A program made the position numbers and the translations under genes. Under the pieces are notes generated by a model, which worked only from the letters and a program-made list of their open reading frames with translations, did no database searches and was not told the origin of the DNA. A DNA stretch of 51,666 nucleotides from CAYZSU01 sp964480565 (GTDB lineage Bacteria > UBA10199 > 2-02-FULL-44-16 > JAAZCA01), in the NCBI GenBank assembly GCA_964480565.1, contig CAYZSU010000006.1, positions 1 to 51,666 of the forward strand, written 5' to 3'. Below are positions 24,474 through 34,687 of this stretch, piece by piece (position 1 is the stretch's first letter; the number at the start of each line of letters is the position of its first letter).

Positions 24474-26006
24474 ATGATTTCAAATATATACAGTGCCTCT
24501 TTTTGCGGCATCGATGCAATGCCTATCTTAGTTGAAGTGAATATGAATAAAAATGGTCTGCCTAGCTGGAACATGGTAGGTCTACTAGAAACAGCGGTTA
24601 AAGAAGCAAAGGATCGCGTTGCTGCGGCAATCAGCAACAGTGGATTAAAGCTTCCATCACGCAAAACAATTATCAACTTTGCGCCCGCTCACATAAAAAA
24701 AAGCGGCACTCAGTTTGATCTAGCTATTGCTATTGGCCTTCTAGAAGCAAGCGAGCAAATCCACCTGCCTCCCACAAAAAAAATTATGATCGTAGGTGAG
24801 TTATCGTTAAGCGGTCGCATTCAACCCATCAATGGTGTGTTTTTAATGGCATTGGCTGCAAAAAAAATCCATGCATCTGGCATGGTAGTGCCTATGGAAA
24901 ATGCATGGGAAGCAAAATTAGCTGGAATCAAAACAGTATTTCCAGCCGCATCTTTGGGAGAAGCCATTGGCTTGATACAAAATTGTCACCGATCACCAAC
25001 TATTAAAATAGAACTTCCCTCACCTGAAAAAGAAGAGTCGCGCATGGATTTAAGCGATGTTAAAGGACAGCCCCTTGCCAAGCGTGGACTAGAAATTGCG
25101 GCAGCTGGTGGACATAATATCGCATTAAAAGGACCGCCTGGCACTGGCAAAACAATGCTCGCCAAACGCATGCCCAGCATTTTACCATACCTGACAGAAT
25201 TGGAGCAAATCGATGTATTAAAAATTCAAAGTATTCATGGCGCTCTGGCAAAACTTGCTTGCATGCCTCGTGAGCGACCATTTCGAGCACCGCATCATAG
25301 TGCAAGCTATGCAGGACTTATCGGTGGTGGCAATCAACTGTGCCCTCGAATTGGCGAGCTATCCCTGGCACATCATGGCATTTTATTTTTAGATGAATTC
25401 CCAGAATTCAGGCGCGATGTCATTGAAGTATTACGAGAGCCAATGGAATCCGGCATTGTAAGAGTGGTAAGAGCCAATCTATCCATTGTCTACCCTGCAA
25501 ACTTCATTCTTATCTGTGCATTTAATCCATGTAAATGCGGTTATTTAACCCACCCATCCCGAATGTGCACATGTTCATTACAAGATATTCGTCGTTATCA
25601 ATCAAAACTATCGGGTCCACTGATGGACCGCATCGATATACATATTGAGGTTGGTCCACCCTCGCACAGCGCTATCATGAATGAGCACCCTGAACAAAGT
25701 GAATCTTCAATAGTCGTGCGAAAGCGTGTAAACGCAGCGCATAGTCGTCAACGAAATCGAAACAGCAATCATAAATTAAATGCACAATTGTCTGCAAAAG
25801 AGCTTATGCAGCATTGTCAACTCAGTATCAAAGATCGTCAGCTATTTAGCAAGATTTCACAAAAGTATCATCTATCCGCAAGATCCATGCATCGCGTACT
25901 TAAATTAGCACGTACAATTGCGGATTTGGATATTCAAGAAAAAATTACATTCTCTCATATTAATGAAGCCATTGGCTATCGGCCCAGTATTGATGATATT
26001 ATTTAA
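24474..26006 (+). CDS. comM: ComM/YifB-family Mg-chelatase-like ATPase
   Basis: AAA+ ATPase of the ComM family. In naturally competent bacteria ComM is a hexameric helicase that extends heteroduplex during integration of transformed DNA. It has an N-terminal lon-protease-like fold (IDAMPILVEVNMNKNGLPSWN, VGLLETAVKEAKDRV), the Walker A GPPGTGKTMLAKRM at about residues 219-232, FLDEFPEF Walker B, and the MDRIDIHIEV sensor region, ending in a C-terminal Mg-chelatase-type helical domain. At 510 residues it is full length. No other competence gene is visible here. Confidence 0.94.
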   Translation: MISNIYSASFCGIDAMPILVEVNMNKNGLPSWNMVGLLETAVKEAKDRVAAAISNSGLKLPSRKTIINFAPAHIKKSGTQFDLAIAIGLLEASEQIHLPPTKKIMIVGELSLSGRIQPINGVFLMALAAKKIHASGMVVPMENAWEAKLAGIKTVFPAASLGEAIGLIQNCHRSPTIKIELPSPEKEESRMDLSDVKGQPLAKRGLEIAAAGGHNIALKGPPGTGKTMLAKRMPSILPYLTELEQIDVLKIQSIHGALAKLACMPRERPFRAPHHSASYAGLIGGGNQLCPRIGELSLAHHGILFLDEFPEFRRDVIEVLREPMESGIVRVVRANLSIVYPANFILICAFNPCKCGYLTHPSRMCTCSLQDIRRYQSKLSGPLMDRIDIHIEVGPPSHSAIMNEHPEQSESSIVVRKRVNAAHSRQRNRNSNHKLNAQLSAKELMQHCQLSIKDRQLFSKISQKYHLSARSMHRVLKLARTIADLDIQEKITFSHINEAIGYRPSIDDII

Positions 26007-26051
26007 AGAAAGTACCCACAAAATGAAACTGTATCGAAATTAAGATGAATC

Positions 26052-26765
26052 TTATTTATTGAAATCAAGTAAATTTTCTACAGGTGTATCCGCTTCAGGA
26101 TCACTATCAGCCGCCTCTTGAAAACCAATTGATGCTTCTAAATGAGCGTCTGATTTTGAATAAGGACCAGCTGCTGACTCTGAAGAATCCAGAATGTCCT
26201 TTGTAATTTCTTGATGATGTTTTTTGGCTAATTCCTGTTTTGCATCAGCAGCAATGGCATCGGCATTTGCCGCAATACGACGATCTTCAATAGATGCATT
26301 TCCTGCATTAGCAGCAGCTTTCGCGCGCGCCATTTTTTTGATGGTTTCCTCTGGGGTGGCTGCTTTTGACGTATCAATAGACACCTTTGCACCAATGACA
26401 TACAGGGCCCCATCAGGACCTCGTTCAAATTCATATTGAACACCGCTTTTAACAACACCTGCACCCTGGGATAATCGCATCTGCTGGGCAGAGCGAATAT
26501 CACGATCCATACGTTGTAATTCTGCGACTTGTCGCTTTTCATCGACATTTAATTCATTTGATTGTGTCGCATGACTCGTAGATTCATTATCATTCGATGA
26601 ATTTGGCAGTACTTGTTTAGCATCCTCGGATAAAGAAACATGGTCTGTTCGTAATATAGCATTTTTATTCAATGATGTTTTTGATGCATGTGATGATTTA
26701 TCAGAAGACACTGATTTTGAGGATTGTAAGCGAGCATTGGATCTATTAATTGATCTTATTGACAT
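26052..26765 (-). CDS. SprA-related family protein lacking the HExxH zinc motif
   Basis: The middle third matches the SprA-related (putative metalloprotease) family: VSLSEDAKQVL, EKRQVAELQRMDRDIRS, then VQYEFERGPDGALYVIGAKVSIDTS and the Ala-rich RAKAAANAGNASIEDRRIAA helix. In the family, RAHEQAH carries the zinc-binding HExxH; here the corresponding residues read RSAQQMR, so both His and the Glu are gone. The ends are disordered and Ser/Asp-rich. I chose the ATG at 26765 because GGAGG lies 6 bases upstream; the ATG at 26783 would precede that site. Convergent with comM. Possibly a catalytically dead relative with a structural role. Confidence 0.78.
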   Translation of the reverse strand: MSIRSINRSNARLQSSKSVSSDKSSHASKTSLNKNAILRTDHVSLSEDAKQVLPNSSNDNESTSHATQSNELNVDEKRQVAELQRMDRDIRSAQQMRLSQGAGVVKSGVQYEFERGPDGALYVIGAKVSIDTSKAATPEETIKKMARAKAAANAGNASIEDRRIAANADAIAADAKQELAKKHHQEITKDILDSSESAAGPYSKSDAHLEASIGFQEAADSDPEADTPVENLLDFNK

Positions 26766-26890
26766 AGCATACCTCCCCTTCAACTATTACTAACGGGCCT
26801 TAAGCGGCACAACTTTAATGTTTTTTACATTTTAATAACTTTGTCAAAACTTCGCTTGACCCCTTATTTAAAGGCTGTCAAAAGTAAAAT

Positions 26891-29590
26891 ATGAGCATTA
26901 CACTGATTTCAGGAGATATTGGGACAGGAAAAACAAATTACTTGCTAAATAGAATGCAGCCTCAATCTCAACTGAATGCAGGCATGTTTATACTACCGGA
27001 TGACAGCAAGGCGGAACAATATCGCAACAAAATATCCACTGAAAACAATCAAGCCTGCATGCTTGGTGAAAGAGCAGTGTCATGGCAACGTTTTTGCTAT
27101 TTGCTTGCCTCACCTAAGCAGACAGTTTTATCCAGATTTCAATCACAATGGATCATCTTTCACTATTTAACGTCCAATTCACTTGTTTTTTTTAATTCAA
27201 AATATCCCTCTTATGCGCTGGCGAAGCAGATTACAAATACAATTCTTGCACTAAAGCGTAATTTCATTGATTTTAAAACGTGCCATCATATTTTAAACAC
27301 GCGCGGCAGTAAAAAAGAAAATGACTTGCTCACAATTTTTAAACTCTATACCGCACATTGCCATGAAAATAATTTAATTGATACAAGCGATGTGTATTCA
27401 CTCGCATATCAACGTATTTGCGAAAAGACATCAAGACCCACGATCTTAAACAATCCATTATTAATAGATGAATGCATTTTTCCAGAACCTGGCCAAGTAA
27501 AAATATTACAATGTATTGACACACATTATCCACACACATCGATTTACATCGCATGCCCAACGTCAAGCATACATACACTATACCAGTCATTTCTCTCACA
27601 AAATCTAGAATATTTAAAATCATCTTTTAACAATCATACGCATACCCATTTACCAAATATCCCTGCACATACCCCCCAATGCAAGCTCCACATACACCGT
27701 TCATCCCATCAAGAAGCCTTGGCATGGGCAAATTATTTATCAAAAGAGAAAAAAACACATACGATTTTTTTTGAGAGGCAATCAGAATTACCCACATTAA
27801 TTCAAAACGAATGGGTGCAACAAAACAATTTAAATGCAAAATATAGCCCCACAATAAAAAATGCTTATGCATATATATTGGAAAATATTTTGCAATATTC
27901 TATCCATAAAACAGAAAGTATCGAAACATGGCAAATAATTTGCCATCAATTTCTACAAACATTTTTATTACACTATGATAGCCCTGCTATTGATTTACAT
28001 GCGGAAAAAACTGATTATACGGCCAGAGCCCTAGCTACAATTGCTCGTATTGACTCCGCAATCAAAATGATCGCTTACAGCGCCACCAAGATAGATCTCA
28101 CACAATTAAGCAGGTATACATTTGTTGAATTATTAAGTGAAGCCTTAACTAACAATAACTCGCATGATGGATTTAATCATACACCACACATTGTATCCAA
28201 TTTATCTTCCGGGCTATGCACATCAGTAGACATATCTATTATTCCAGAATGCAGTGATAGCAATATCCCTGGAAAGCAGTCATCGCCGATTTTCTTTAAT
28301 GATTTTGATCAACTTAGCCCTCTGCCTGACAAACGCATTGAACAAATTTTTCTTACTAAAGATAAAATAAAAGCAATGTCCAGATATCATTTTGATACGA
28401 TTCTACAAAAATCCAAACAAATTTTATTCTCTCATGCAATAATAAATCATTCTGGCTCTGAAATGGCAATATCGCCATGGATACCAGATAACACGTCTTA
28501 TCATTATATGAACTTACAAATGCGACACATTAACTTTGAGCATGAACACGGTCATAATCAGCTGAATCAAAATGCTCAAATTGCACTGGAAAGACATTTA
28601 CAAGTAACTCAAACACCTGAGTTTCATGCAATAATTACACATCCTGACGCTAAAGAAATAATTTACAATCGGTTTCATGATACAATATACAGTCCCAGCA
28701 CACTTGAACGATTTGCATCATGTCCCTTTATTTTTTTCATAGAGAAAGTTCTTAATTTAAATGCACCTGATGAGATTACCCCAGATTTGAACGCTAGAAA
28801 TAAAGGAACTTTATTCCATGCTATTTTAGAGTACTTTTTTATTCATCATACAAAACTCGCAAAATCATGTATTTTTGATTTTAATAAAACAGCATTGCTA
28901 TCCGCTCTTGAGGATAGCATTTCCAATGCATTACATTCACATAAAGATATTGCTGAGCAAATAGACATTGCACTTCATGCACAGCAAATCCAAGTATTAA
29001 CGCAGATGGCCTGGCATGTGATCTGTATGGAAATAAAACAAGCAGCTGAATTAAAAAATCCCCTTTGGCCCTCTTTTTTTGAATGGTCATTTGGAACAGA
29101 CACTGTTCCGTGCCTAGAAATTCCTTCAAAAAAAGGATATCGCATACGCATTCGCGGACAAATAGATCGAGTCGACGTAGATGATCAATCCACTTGCTTT
29201 CTTATTGTCGACTATAAAACAGGTGCGGTTGGATCCATAAAAAAAGACATTCTCCTTGGAAAAAAATTACAATTACCGCTATATACCCTTGCAGCAAGTA
29301 AACATCTTCTCCCTAAAGCAATGCCTTTAGGTGGTCTTCTTCTTGACGTCAAAGAAAATGAAAAAATTCATGGATTTGTCCGCAAGGACTATAATACAAA
29401 TCATTATAATGTTGGAAGATGCCGATCTGCGATGACAGATGACGATTGGCATGCCTGCATAGATGCTGCATTAAATGCATGCCAAACATATGTTGAAGAA
29501 ATATGCAGCGGAAAGTTTCCCATTCAAACAGACAAACAATGCCCCATGCATTGTGGATATTCAAATATCTGCAGGAAATCATATGCCTAA
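26891..29590 (+). CDS. addB: AddB: ATP-dependent nuclease subunit B
   Basis: Partner of AddA in double-strand-break end resection, the functional counterpart of RecBCD. The 899 residues begin with a Walker A-like GDIGTGKTN (residues 8-16) in an inactivated-helicase scaffold. The C-terminal third is a PD-(D/E)XK nuclease with an iron-sulphur type cage: the first Cys in RFASCPF (about residue 609), nuclease residues in KGTLFHAILE, GQIDRVDV and VDYKTGA with QLPLY, then CPMHCGYSNIC at the end (about 883-893). The middle is divergent. addA overlaps by 8 bases. Confidence 0.85.
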   Translation: MSITLISGDIGTGKTNYLLNRMQPQSQLNAGMFILPDDSKAEQYRNKISTENNQACMLGERAVSWQRFCYLLASPKQTVLSRFQSQWIIFHYLTSNSLVFFNSKYPSYALAKQITNTILALKRNFIDFKTCHHILNTRGSKKENDLLTIFKLYTAHCHENNLIDTSDVYSLAYQRICEKTSRPTILNNPLLIDECIFPEPGQVKILQCIDTHYPHTSIYIACPTSSIHTLYQSFLSQNLEYLKSSFNNHTHTHLPNIPAHTPQCKLHIHRSSHQEALAWANYLSKEKKTHTIFFERQSELPTLIQNEWVQQNNLNAKYSPTIKNAYAYILENILQYSIHKTESIETWQIICHQFLQTFLLHYDSPAIDLHAEKTDYTARALATIARIDSAIKMIAYSATKIDLTQLSRYTFVELLSEALTNNNSHDGFNHTPHIVSNLSSGLCTSVDISIIPECSDSNIPGKQSSPIFFNDFDQLSPLPDKRIEQIFLTKDKIKAMSRYHFDTILQKSKQILFSHAIINHSGSEMAISPWIPDNTSYHYMNLQMRHINFEHEHGHNQLNQNAQIALERHLQVTQTPEFHAIITHPDAKEIIYNRFHDTIYSPSTLERFASCPFIFFIEKVLNLNAPDEITPDLNARNKGTLFHAILEYFFIHHTKLAKSCIFDFNKTALLSALEDSISNALHSHKDIAEQIDIALHAQQIQVLTQMAWHVICMEIKQAAELKNPLWPSFFEWSFGTDTVPCLEIPSKKGYRIRIRGQIDRVDVDDQSTCFLIVDYKTGAVGSIKKDILLGKKLQLPLYTLAASKHLLPKAMPLGGLLLDVKENEKIHGFVRKDYNTNHYNVGRCRSAMTDDDWHACIDAALNACQTYVEEICSGKFPIQTDKQCPMHCGYSNICRKSYA

Positions 29591-32540
29591 ATTAACACAA
29601 GATCAATTAAATGCCGCGCATTCTATAGATAAATCAATTGCGGTAATTGCAGGTGCAGGCTCTGGAAAAACAACGGTTCTGATTGAGCGATGCAAACATA
29701 TTATCGGCGACAATCCTGAAAAACTCAGCAATATGCTCATCATCACATTTACTGAAAAAGCAGCCAAAGAATTAAAAAATCGCCTACAAAAAATATTGCC
29801 TGAGACACATCATCATCACTTAGATAATGCGTGGATAGGTACATTTCACTCATGCTGTGCACGTATTTTAAGAGAGCACTCCCCACTTATTGGCATTCAA
29901 CCCTCATTTGAAATACTGGATGAATCCAGTATCCGACTATTAAATACTCGATTAATTACGCACACATTACTTACACTGATGAAAAACGATGATCCCTCTA
30001 CTCAAGCAATGCTCGACCAGCTATCATTTAAAAAGGTCGCAATGCTAATGGACGAGCTCATGCAATTTCGTTGGCATGCATCACAGGAAATCATGATTAA
30101 TAATGATGATTCCGATGACAATGATATTCGACATCATTGCAAAAATATATTCTCAAAAACCTACTCCGCATTGAATAGTAAGTTACTTGAACGTCAAGCT
30201 ATGGACTTTCAAGCATTAGAGATAAATACATTAACTCTATTTAAAAAATATCCTGAAATTACTAAAAAATACCAACATCTATTCCAGCATATTCTAGTCG
30301 ATGAATTTCAAGATACCAATGACATACAATATAGCTTTATTACGCATTTATTCAAAAATAACGTCAACACACTATGTATCGTAGGTGACCCAAGGCAATC
30401 TATTTATAGATTCCGAGGTGCAAATGCACATTGCTTTCATAAGGGATTGAATTTAATTCTTCAAAACAATGGCAAAATCATTGAATTGTCCGATAATTTT
30501 CGCTCTGCTATTGGCATTGTCGACTATGTTAACTTATTTCAAAAAGATCACGTTGAGCCCTTATTTGGACAAAGTGCATCCTATATTACTTCCAGTAAAA
30601 CTGGAATGAAGGCGTTTAATACGAATAGCAAGACAACTCCACCAGTTGTTCATTTAAAAATAACTATGGATGAGAAACAATCCAGTCAATATCGCCGCCA
30701 TCATGAAGCACATGCGATTGCAGTGTATATTAAAAAACTAGTTTCAATGAATTATAATTATTCAGATATCACCTGCCTATTTCAAGCCCTTACTAGCACG
30801 CATATTTATGAGCATGTATTTAAAGAGCATCAAATTCCTTATCGAATTAGCGGCGGTGCTGGGATATTAAATCATGAAGAAATATGCGATATAATCCTAA
30901 TCCTAGAATATGCCGCCAACCCTGACAACGTAATCGCATTATTAGGGCTAATCCGATCGCCGCTCATCGGATTATCTGACAATGAAATTGTTATTCTTGC
31001 TGGAAAAGATGGTAAACAATTAAAAAAATCCATTCAAAATAATCCTAGACTATTTATTTTAGAAAAAATTTCACGCTATGCAGCAATAATGCGACCATCT
31101 GAACTTATCAGATATACACTTAGCGAAACAGGGTATGAATTAATTTGCAATGCAATTGATTCCTCGTTTAGCAAGTCAGCTGCCATCGAGCGTTTTCTTG
31201 GATTCATCGAGTATCATGAGGATAAAAATAATTTATCCCTAACAGCCTTGATTGAGTTCATCAATAACCTAAAAGATAAAGATGCTCGTATTTCAAATCC
31301 GCCTGTATCCAGTGAATCCAGCAATAGCATTCATCTGATGACAGTGCATGCTGCAAAAGGACTTGAATTTCCAATCGTCATACTTCCTGAATTATTTCGC
31401 AATCAGCATAATACAGGAGGCGATTGGCAGTATGTGCGCAATCATGGCATAGGTTTTAAATTGCAACACCCTGAACGACCCTTTGGCAAACGTGTTGAAA
31501 GCCTCACTTACAAAGAACTCCACTGCACAGATAAAGAAGAAAATTGTGCAGAAATAATTCGCCTACTCTATGTTGCCATGACGCGCGCACGAGAAAGCCT
31601 TGTTTTACCCGTGTATGATCAAATAAAACGCTCTGGGTTGTGGCATAAATCTATATCCGCATTGGAAGCCAATATAATAGAAAAAGAATATTACCAACCT
31701 CAGGCAGCAAGTGATACGAAAATTTTAACGCCCAATATACATTTTAAAAATACTGTGGATAATCCTTTAAAGAAATTTAAGCCACAATCGTTTTCAGTAT
31801 CTCAACTGGAATGTTTTTTTAGATGCCCTCATGAATATTATTTAAGATATGAATTAGGTATGCCTGAATCACTTCCTCAACCAAGAAATTCACAGTTTGA
31901 AAAAAAATCTAAAATCCCTGCAAATGTGTTTGGAAGTATTATTCATAGCTGTGCACAACACTTTAATGGAAAGTGGCATAATGACATGAATAACCATATT
32001 GCAATGGCTTGCAATGATTTACAAGTTATTGCAGACAAACAATTAGTATTGGAAATTAAAAAGCTATTTCAGCAAACAGAATCATTGTCCATTAGCAATA
32101 TGTGGCAATGGAGCGACGGTTACAGAGAAGTGCCATTTCAATGGAATTTTAACGATACTTTTATTAATGGAAGCATTGATTGGTTAATTGTCGATAACGA
32201 TGAACATATACACATTGTTGATTTTAAAACCGATCGTATTGATAAAACGCAGGTGCATGAAAAAGCGGCAGAATACAATATGCAAATGATATGCTATGCC
32301 CTAGCCCTGCATCATGCACTTAACCAACCCATTGCAGAAACAGTATTGGTATTTCTACACGCCCAATACGTAGTACACACAGCTTTTTCAGCGAACTGGC
32401 AGGCTCACTCAGAAAAAATGGTCTCAGATATCATCACAAAAATTCATGACAAAAATTTTACAACAACCATTGAAAACAAACCCTGCAAGCGATGCCGCTA
32501 TGCGCATAATAAATTCTGTCAGTTAGGAACCTGCCCTTAG
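29583..32540 (+). CDS. addA: AddA: UvrD-type helicase-nuclease subunit A
   Basis: Helicase-nuclease subunit that unwinds and degrades broken DNA ends with AddB. I chose the ATG at 29583 (985 residues): it opens the Q-motif MPKLTQDQLNAAHS and overlaps addB by 8 bases, so translation is coupled. SF1 motifs: Walker A AGAGSGKTT (23-31), VDEFQDTND (about 239), GDPRQSIYRFRGAN, the MTVHAAKGLEFPIVI motif and LLYVAMTRARE. The C-terminal PD-(D/E)XK domain has HIVDFKTDR (about 877) with NMQMICYALAL. It also has Cys residues at ECFFRC and CKRCRYAHNKFC placed like an Fe-S cage, which the usual AddA lacks. Confidence 0.9.
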   Translation: MPKLTQDQLNAAHSIDKSIAVIAGAGSGKTTVLIERCKHIIGDNPEKLSNMLIITFTEKAAKELKNRLQKILPETHHHHLDNAWIGTFHSCCARILREHSPLIGIQPSFEILDESSIRLLNTRLITHTLLTLMKNDDPSTQAMLDQLSFKKVAMLMDELMQFRWHASQEIMINNDDSDDNDIRHHCKNIFSKTYSALNSKLLERQAMDFQALEINTLTLFKKYPEITKKYQHLFQHILVDEFQDTNDIQYSFITHLFKNNVNTLCIVGDPRQSIYRFRGANAHCFHKGLNLILQNNGKIIELSDNFRSAIGIVDYVNLFQKDHVEPLFGQSASYITSSKTGMKAFNTNSKTTPPVVHLKITMDEKQSSQYRRHHEAHAIAVYIKKLVSMNYNYSDITCLFQALTSTHIYEHVFKEHQIPYRISGGAGILNHEEICDIILILEYAANPDNVIALLGLIRSPLIGLSDNEIVILAGKDGKQLKKSIQNNPRLFILEKISRYAAIMRPSELIRYTLSETGYELICNAIDSSFSKSAAIERFLGFIEYHEDKNNLSLTALIEFINNLKDKDARISNPPVSSESSNSIHLMTVHAAKGLEFPIVILPELFRNQHNTGGDWQYVRNHGIGFKLQHPERPFGKRVESLTYKELHCTDKEENCAEIIRLLYVAMTRARESLVLPVYDQIKRSGLWHKSISALEANIIEKEYYQPQAASDTKILTPNIHFKNTVDNPLKKFKPQSFSVSQLECFFRCPHEYYLRYELGMPESLPQPRNSQFEKKSKIPANVFGSIIHSCAQHFNGKWHNDMNNHIAMACNDLQVIADKQLVLEIKKLFQQTESLSISNMWQWSDGYREVPFQWNFNDTFINGSIDWLIVDNDEHIHIVDFKTDRIDKTQVHEKAAEYNMQMICYALALHHALNQPIAETVLVFLHAQYVVHTAFSANWQAHSEKMVSDIITKIHDKNFTTTIENKPCKRCRYAHNKFCQLGTCP

Positions 32541-32552
32541 AAATGAATAAAA

Positions 32553-34658
32553 TTATTTATTTGTTAATTTAGAGATCGCCTCTTTAGCAAACTGTCTAAC
32601 ATCGCTATTTTCATCCTCTAATAACGGTTTAATATATGGAATTGCACGCTTATCGCCGAGTTTTCCCAAAGCTTTTGCGGCATCCGCACGAATATGAAAA
32701 TGCTCATTTCGTAATAATCGAATAATCTTTAAAATAACGGATTTATCGCCAAGATCACTCAATGCAAAAATCACAGCAAAGCGAATATCATTATTCGGAT
32801 CGTTTAACAGTGCTCTAAGATGTGAAATAGCTCGTTTGTCGCCAAGTCGACCTAATGATTTGATGACTGCGAGGCAAATAGACTTATCAGTATCGTTTAA
32901 TATCTTAACAAGATGTGAAACAACGCGCTTATCACCAAGCCGACCTAAAGCCTCAATAACAGCAAGACGAATATCATTATTCGGATCGTTTAGCAGTGGT
33001 CTAAGATGTAAAATCGCACGCTTATCGCCAAATCGACCCAAAGATTCGATGACAGTGAGGCGAACAATAGTATTTGCATCGTTTAATATCTTAACAAGAT
33101 GTGGAATCGCACGCCTATCACCCAGTTTATCTAAGGCCTCAATGGCTACAATGCGAACGATCACATTCGAATCGTTCAACCATAATATAAGCTGCGAAAC
33201 TGCGCGTTTATCGCCAAGATTGCCTAGGCCCTCAATGGCTGCAATGCGAACACCCACATCTGGATCGTTTAGCAATGGAATAATCTGTGACACAGTATTC
33301 TTATCACCCAGTTTACCTAAAGATTCAATAACAGCAATGCGAATACTCGAATCCGGATCGTTCAACCATAATATAAGCTGTGAAGTAACGCGTTTATCAC
33401 CAATACTTCCTAGGGCCTCAATGGCAGAAATGCGGACACCCACATCCGTGTCATTTAATAACGGCATAAGCTGCGAAATAGCGCGTTTATCGCCAAGATT
33501 GCTCATAACCTCAATGGCAGCAATACGAACACCCGCATCCGGATCATTTAGTAACGGCATAAGCTGTGAAATAGCGCGCTTCTCGCCAAGATTGCTCATA
33601 ACCTCAATGGCAGCAATACGAACATTCATATTCTCACTCATTGATAAAGCCTTGAGTTGTGAACTAAAACGCTTATCGCCAAGTTTACACAATATGATAA
33701 TTGCAGATTCACGAAAACGAGATTTATCGCTTTCCAACAAAGGAATAAGGTATGGAATTGCACGTTTATCGCCAAGACTACCTAAGGCAATGGCTGCATC
33801 ACGAGCACGAGATTTATTGCTTTTCAACAATGGAATGAGGTATGGAATCGCACGTTTATCGCCAAGACTACCTAAGGCAATGGCTGCATGTTCTCGAGTA
33901 CTAGATTTATCGCTTTCCAATAATGGAATAAGGTATGGAATCGCACGCCTATCACCAAGTTTACCTAAGGCTTTAATGGCATGTCTTTTAGCATGTGACT
34001 TCTCATCCTTTAACAATGGAATAAGGTATGGCACCGCACGTTTATCGCCAATATCCCCCAAGGATCTGGCAACTAGCCATCGAACAGTCTTAATATCCTT
34101 TAACAGTGGAATAAGGTATGGCACCGCACGCCTGTCACCAAGTGTTCCCAATATTTTGGCAACGCGCTTTCGAACACGTCCGTCATCATCCTTTAACAGT
34201 GGAATAAGGTATGGAATCGCACGCCTACCCGCAATCAGTACTATGGATTTGGCAACTAGCCATCGAACATCCCTATCACTATCTTTTAGCAATGGAATAA
34301 GGTATGGAATCGCACGTTCATCGCCGAGATTACCCAAAGCTTTGATTGCCGCAATGCGAACATACACCTTCGGATCATCTAATTGTGAAATACGTTTTGC
34401 AACGCTATCATCACCCTTTGGTGTCGCAGAGATCTTTGACGTATTTATTGAGCTAGCGATTCGTTTGGGGCAAAATATGCCAGGCATTGATTTCTTTGCA
34501 TAACAATGAAAAGTAGCCGCATTCACTGCATGAAAACAACTCTGTCCATGTTTTACTTTCAACGATATATCTCGAATGCATTGCTCTGTATTGGACTGTG
34601 CATTACAAAATTTACGAATGTTAGATTTAGTTTGTTCATTAATACGTGGTGGTAACAT
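32553..34658 (-). CDS. HEAT-repeat protein with about 20 tandem units
   Basis: About 701 residues from the ATG at 34658, chosen because AAGAGGAG stands about 9 bases upstream; the 26 codons before it run into repeat DNA. After a Cys-containing N-terminal part (about 95 residues), there are 19 full and one partial repeats of 31 residues of the PBS-lyase/HEAT type, each with the pattern xxVRxxAIxALGxLGDKRAIPxLIPLLKD. Such alpha-solenoids bind proteins; no catalytic domain or signal peptide is seen. Several units are nearly identical at DNA level (93-base period), so the copy number may vary by recombination. Convergent with addA, with no link implied. Confidence 0.85.
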   Translation of the reverse strand: MLPPRINEQTKSNIRKFCNAQSNTEQCIRDISLKVKHGQSCFHAVNAATFHCYAKKSMPGIFCPKRIASSINTSKISATPKGDDSVAKRISQLDDPKVYVRIAAIKALGNLGDERAIPYLIPLLKDSDRDVRWLVAKSIVLIAGRRAIPYLIPLLKDDDGRVRKRVAKILGTLGDRRAVPYLIPLLKDIKTVRWLVARSLGDIGDKRAVPYLIPLLKDEKSHAKRHAIKALGKLGDRRAIPYLIPLLESDKSSTREHAAIALGSLGDKRAIPYLIPLLKSNKSRARDAAIALGSLGDKRAIPYLIPLLESDKSRFRESAIIILCKLGDKRFSSQLKALSMSENMNVRIAAIEVMSNLGEKRAISQLMPLLNDPDAGVRIAAIEVMSNLGDKRAISQLMPLLNDTDVGVRISAIEALGSIGDKRVTSQLILWLNDPDSSIRIAVIESLGKLGDKNTVSQIIPLLNDPDVGVRIAAIEGLGNLGDKRAVSQLILWLNDSNVIVRIVAIEALDKLGDRRAIPHLVKILNDANTIVRLTVIESLGRFGDKRAILHLRPLLNDPNNDIRLAVIEALGRLGDKRVVSHLVKILNDTDKSICLAVIKSLGRLGDKRAISHLRALLNDPNNDIRFAVIFALSDLGDKSVILKIIRLLRNEHFHIRADAAKALGKLGDKRAIPYIKPLLEDENSDVRQFAKEAISKLTNK

Positions 34659-34687
34659 AGGCAATACTCCTCTTAATTCTAGTTTAT

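Noticed and set aside
32836..34503. Long plus-strand open frame (about 555 codons) opposite the HEAT-repeat gene
   Set aside because: It is a shadow of the tandem 93-base units: a repeat lacking stops in one antisense frame stays open throughout. Its translation is a Ser/Arg-rich repeat with no family match, and the minus-strand frame has the clear HEAT pattern and ribosome site.
32553..34658. Direct repeats that could suggest a CRISPR or satellite array
   Set aside because: The 93-base period equals 31 codons, the units differ mainly in ways that keep the protein pattern, and there are no short conserved repeats with unique spacers.
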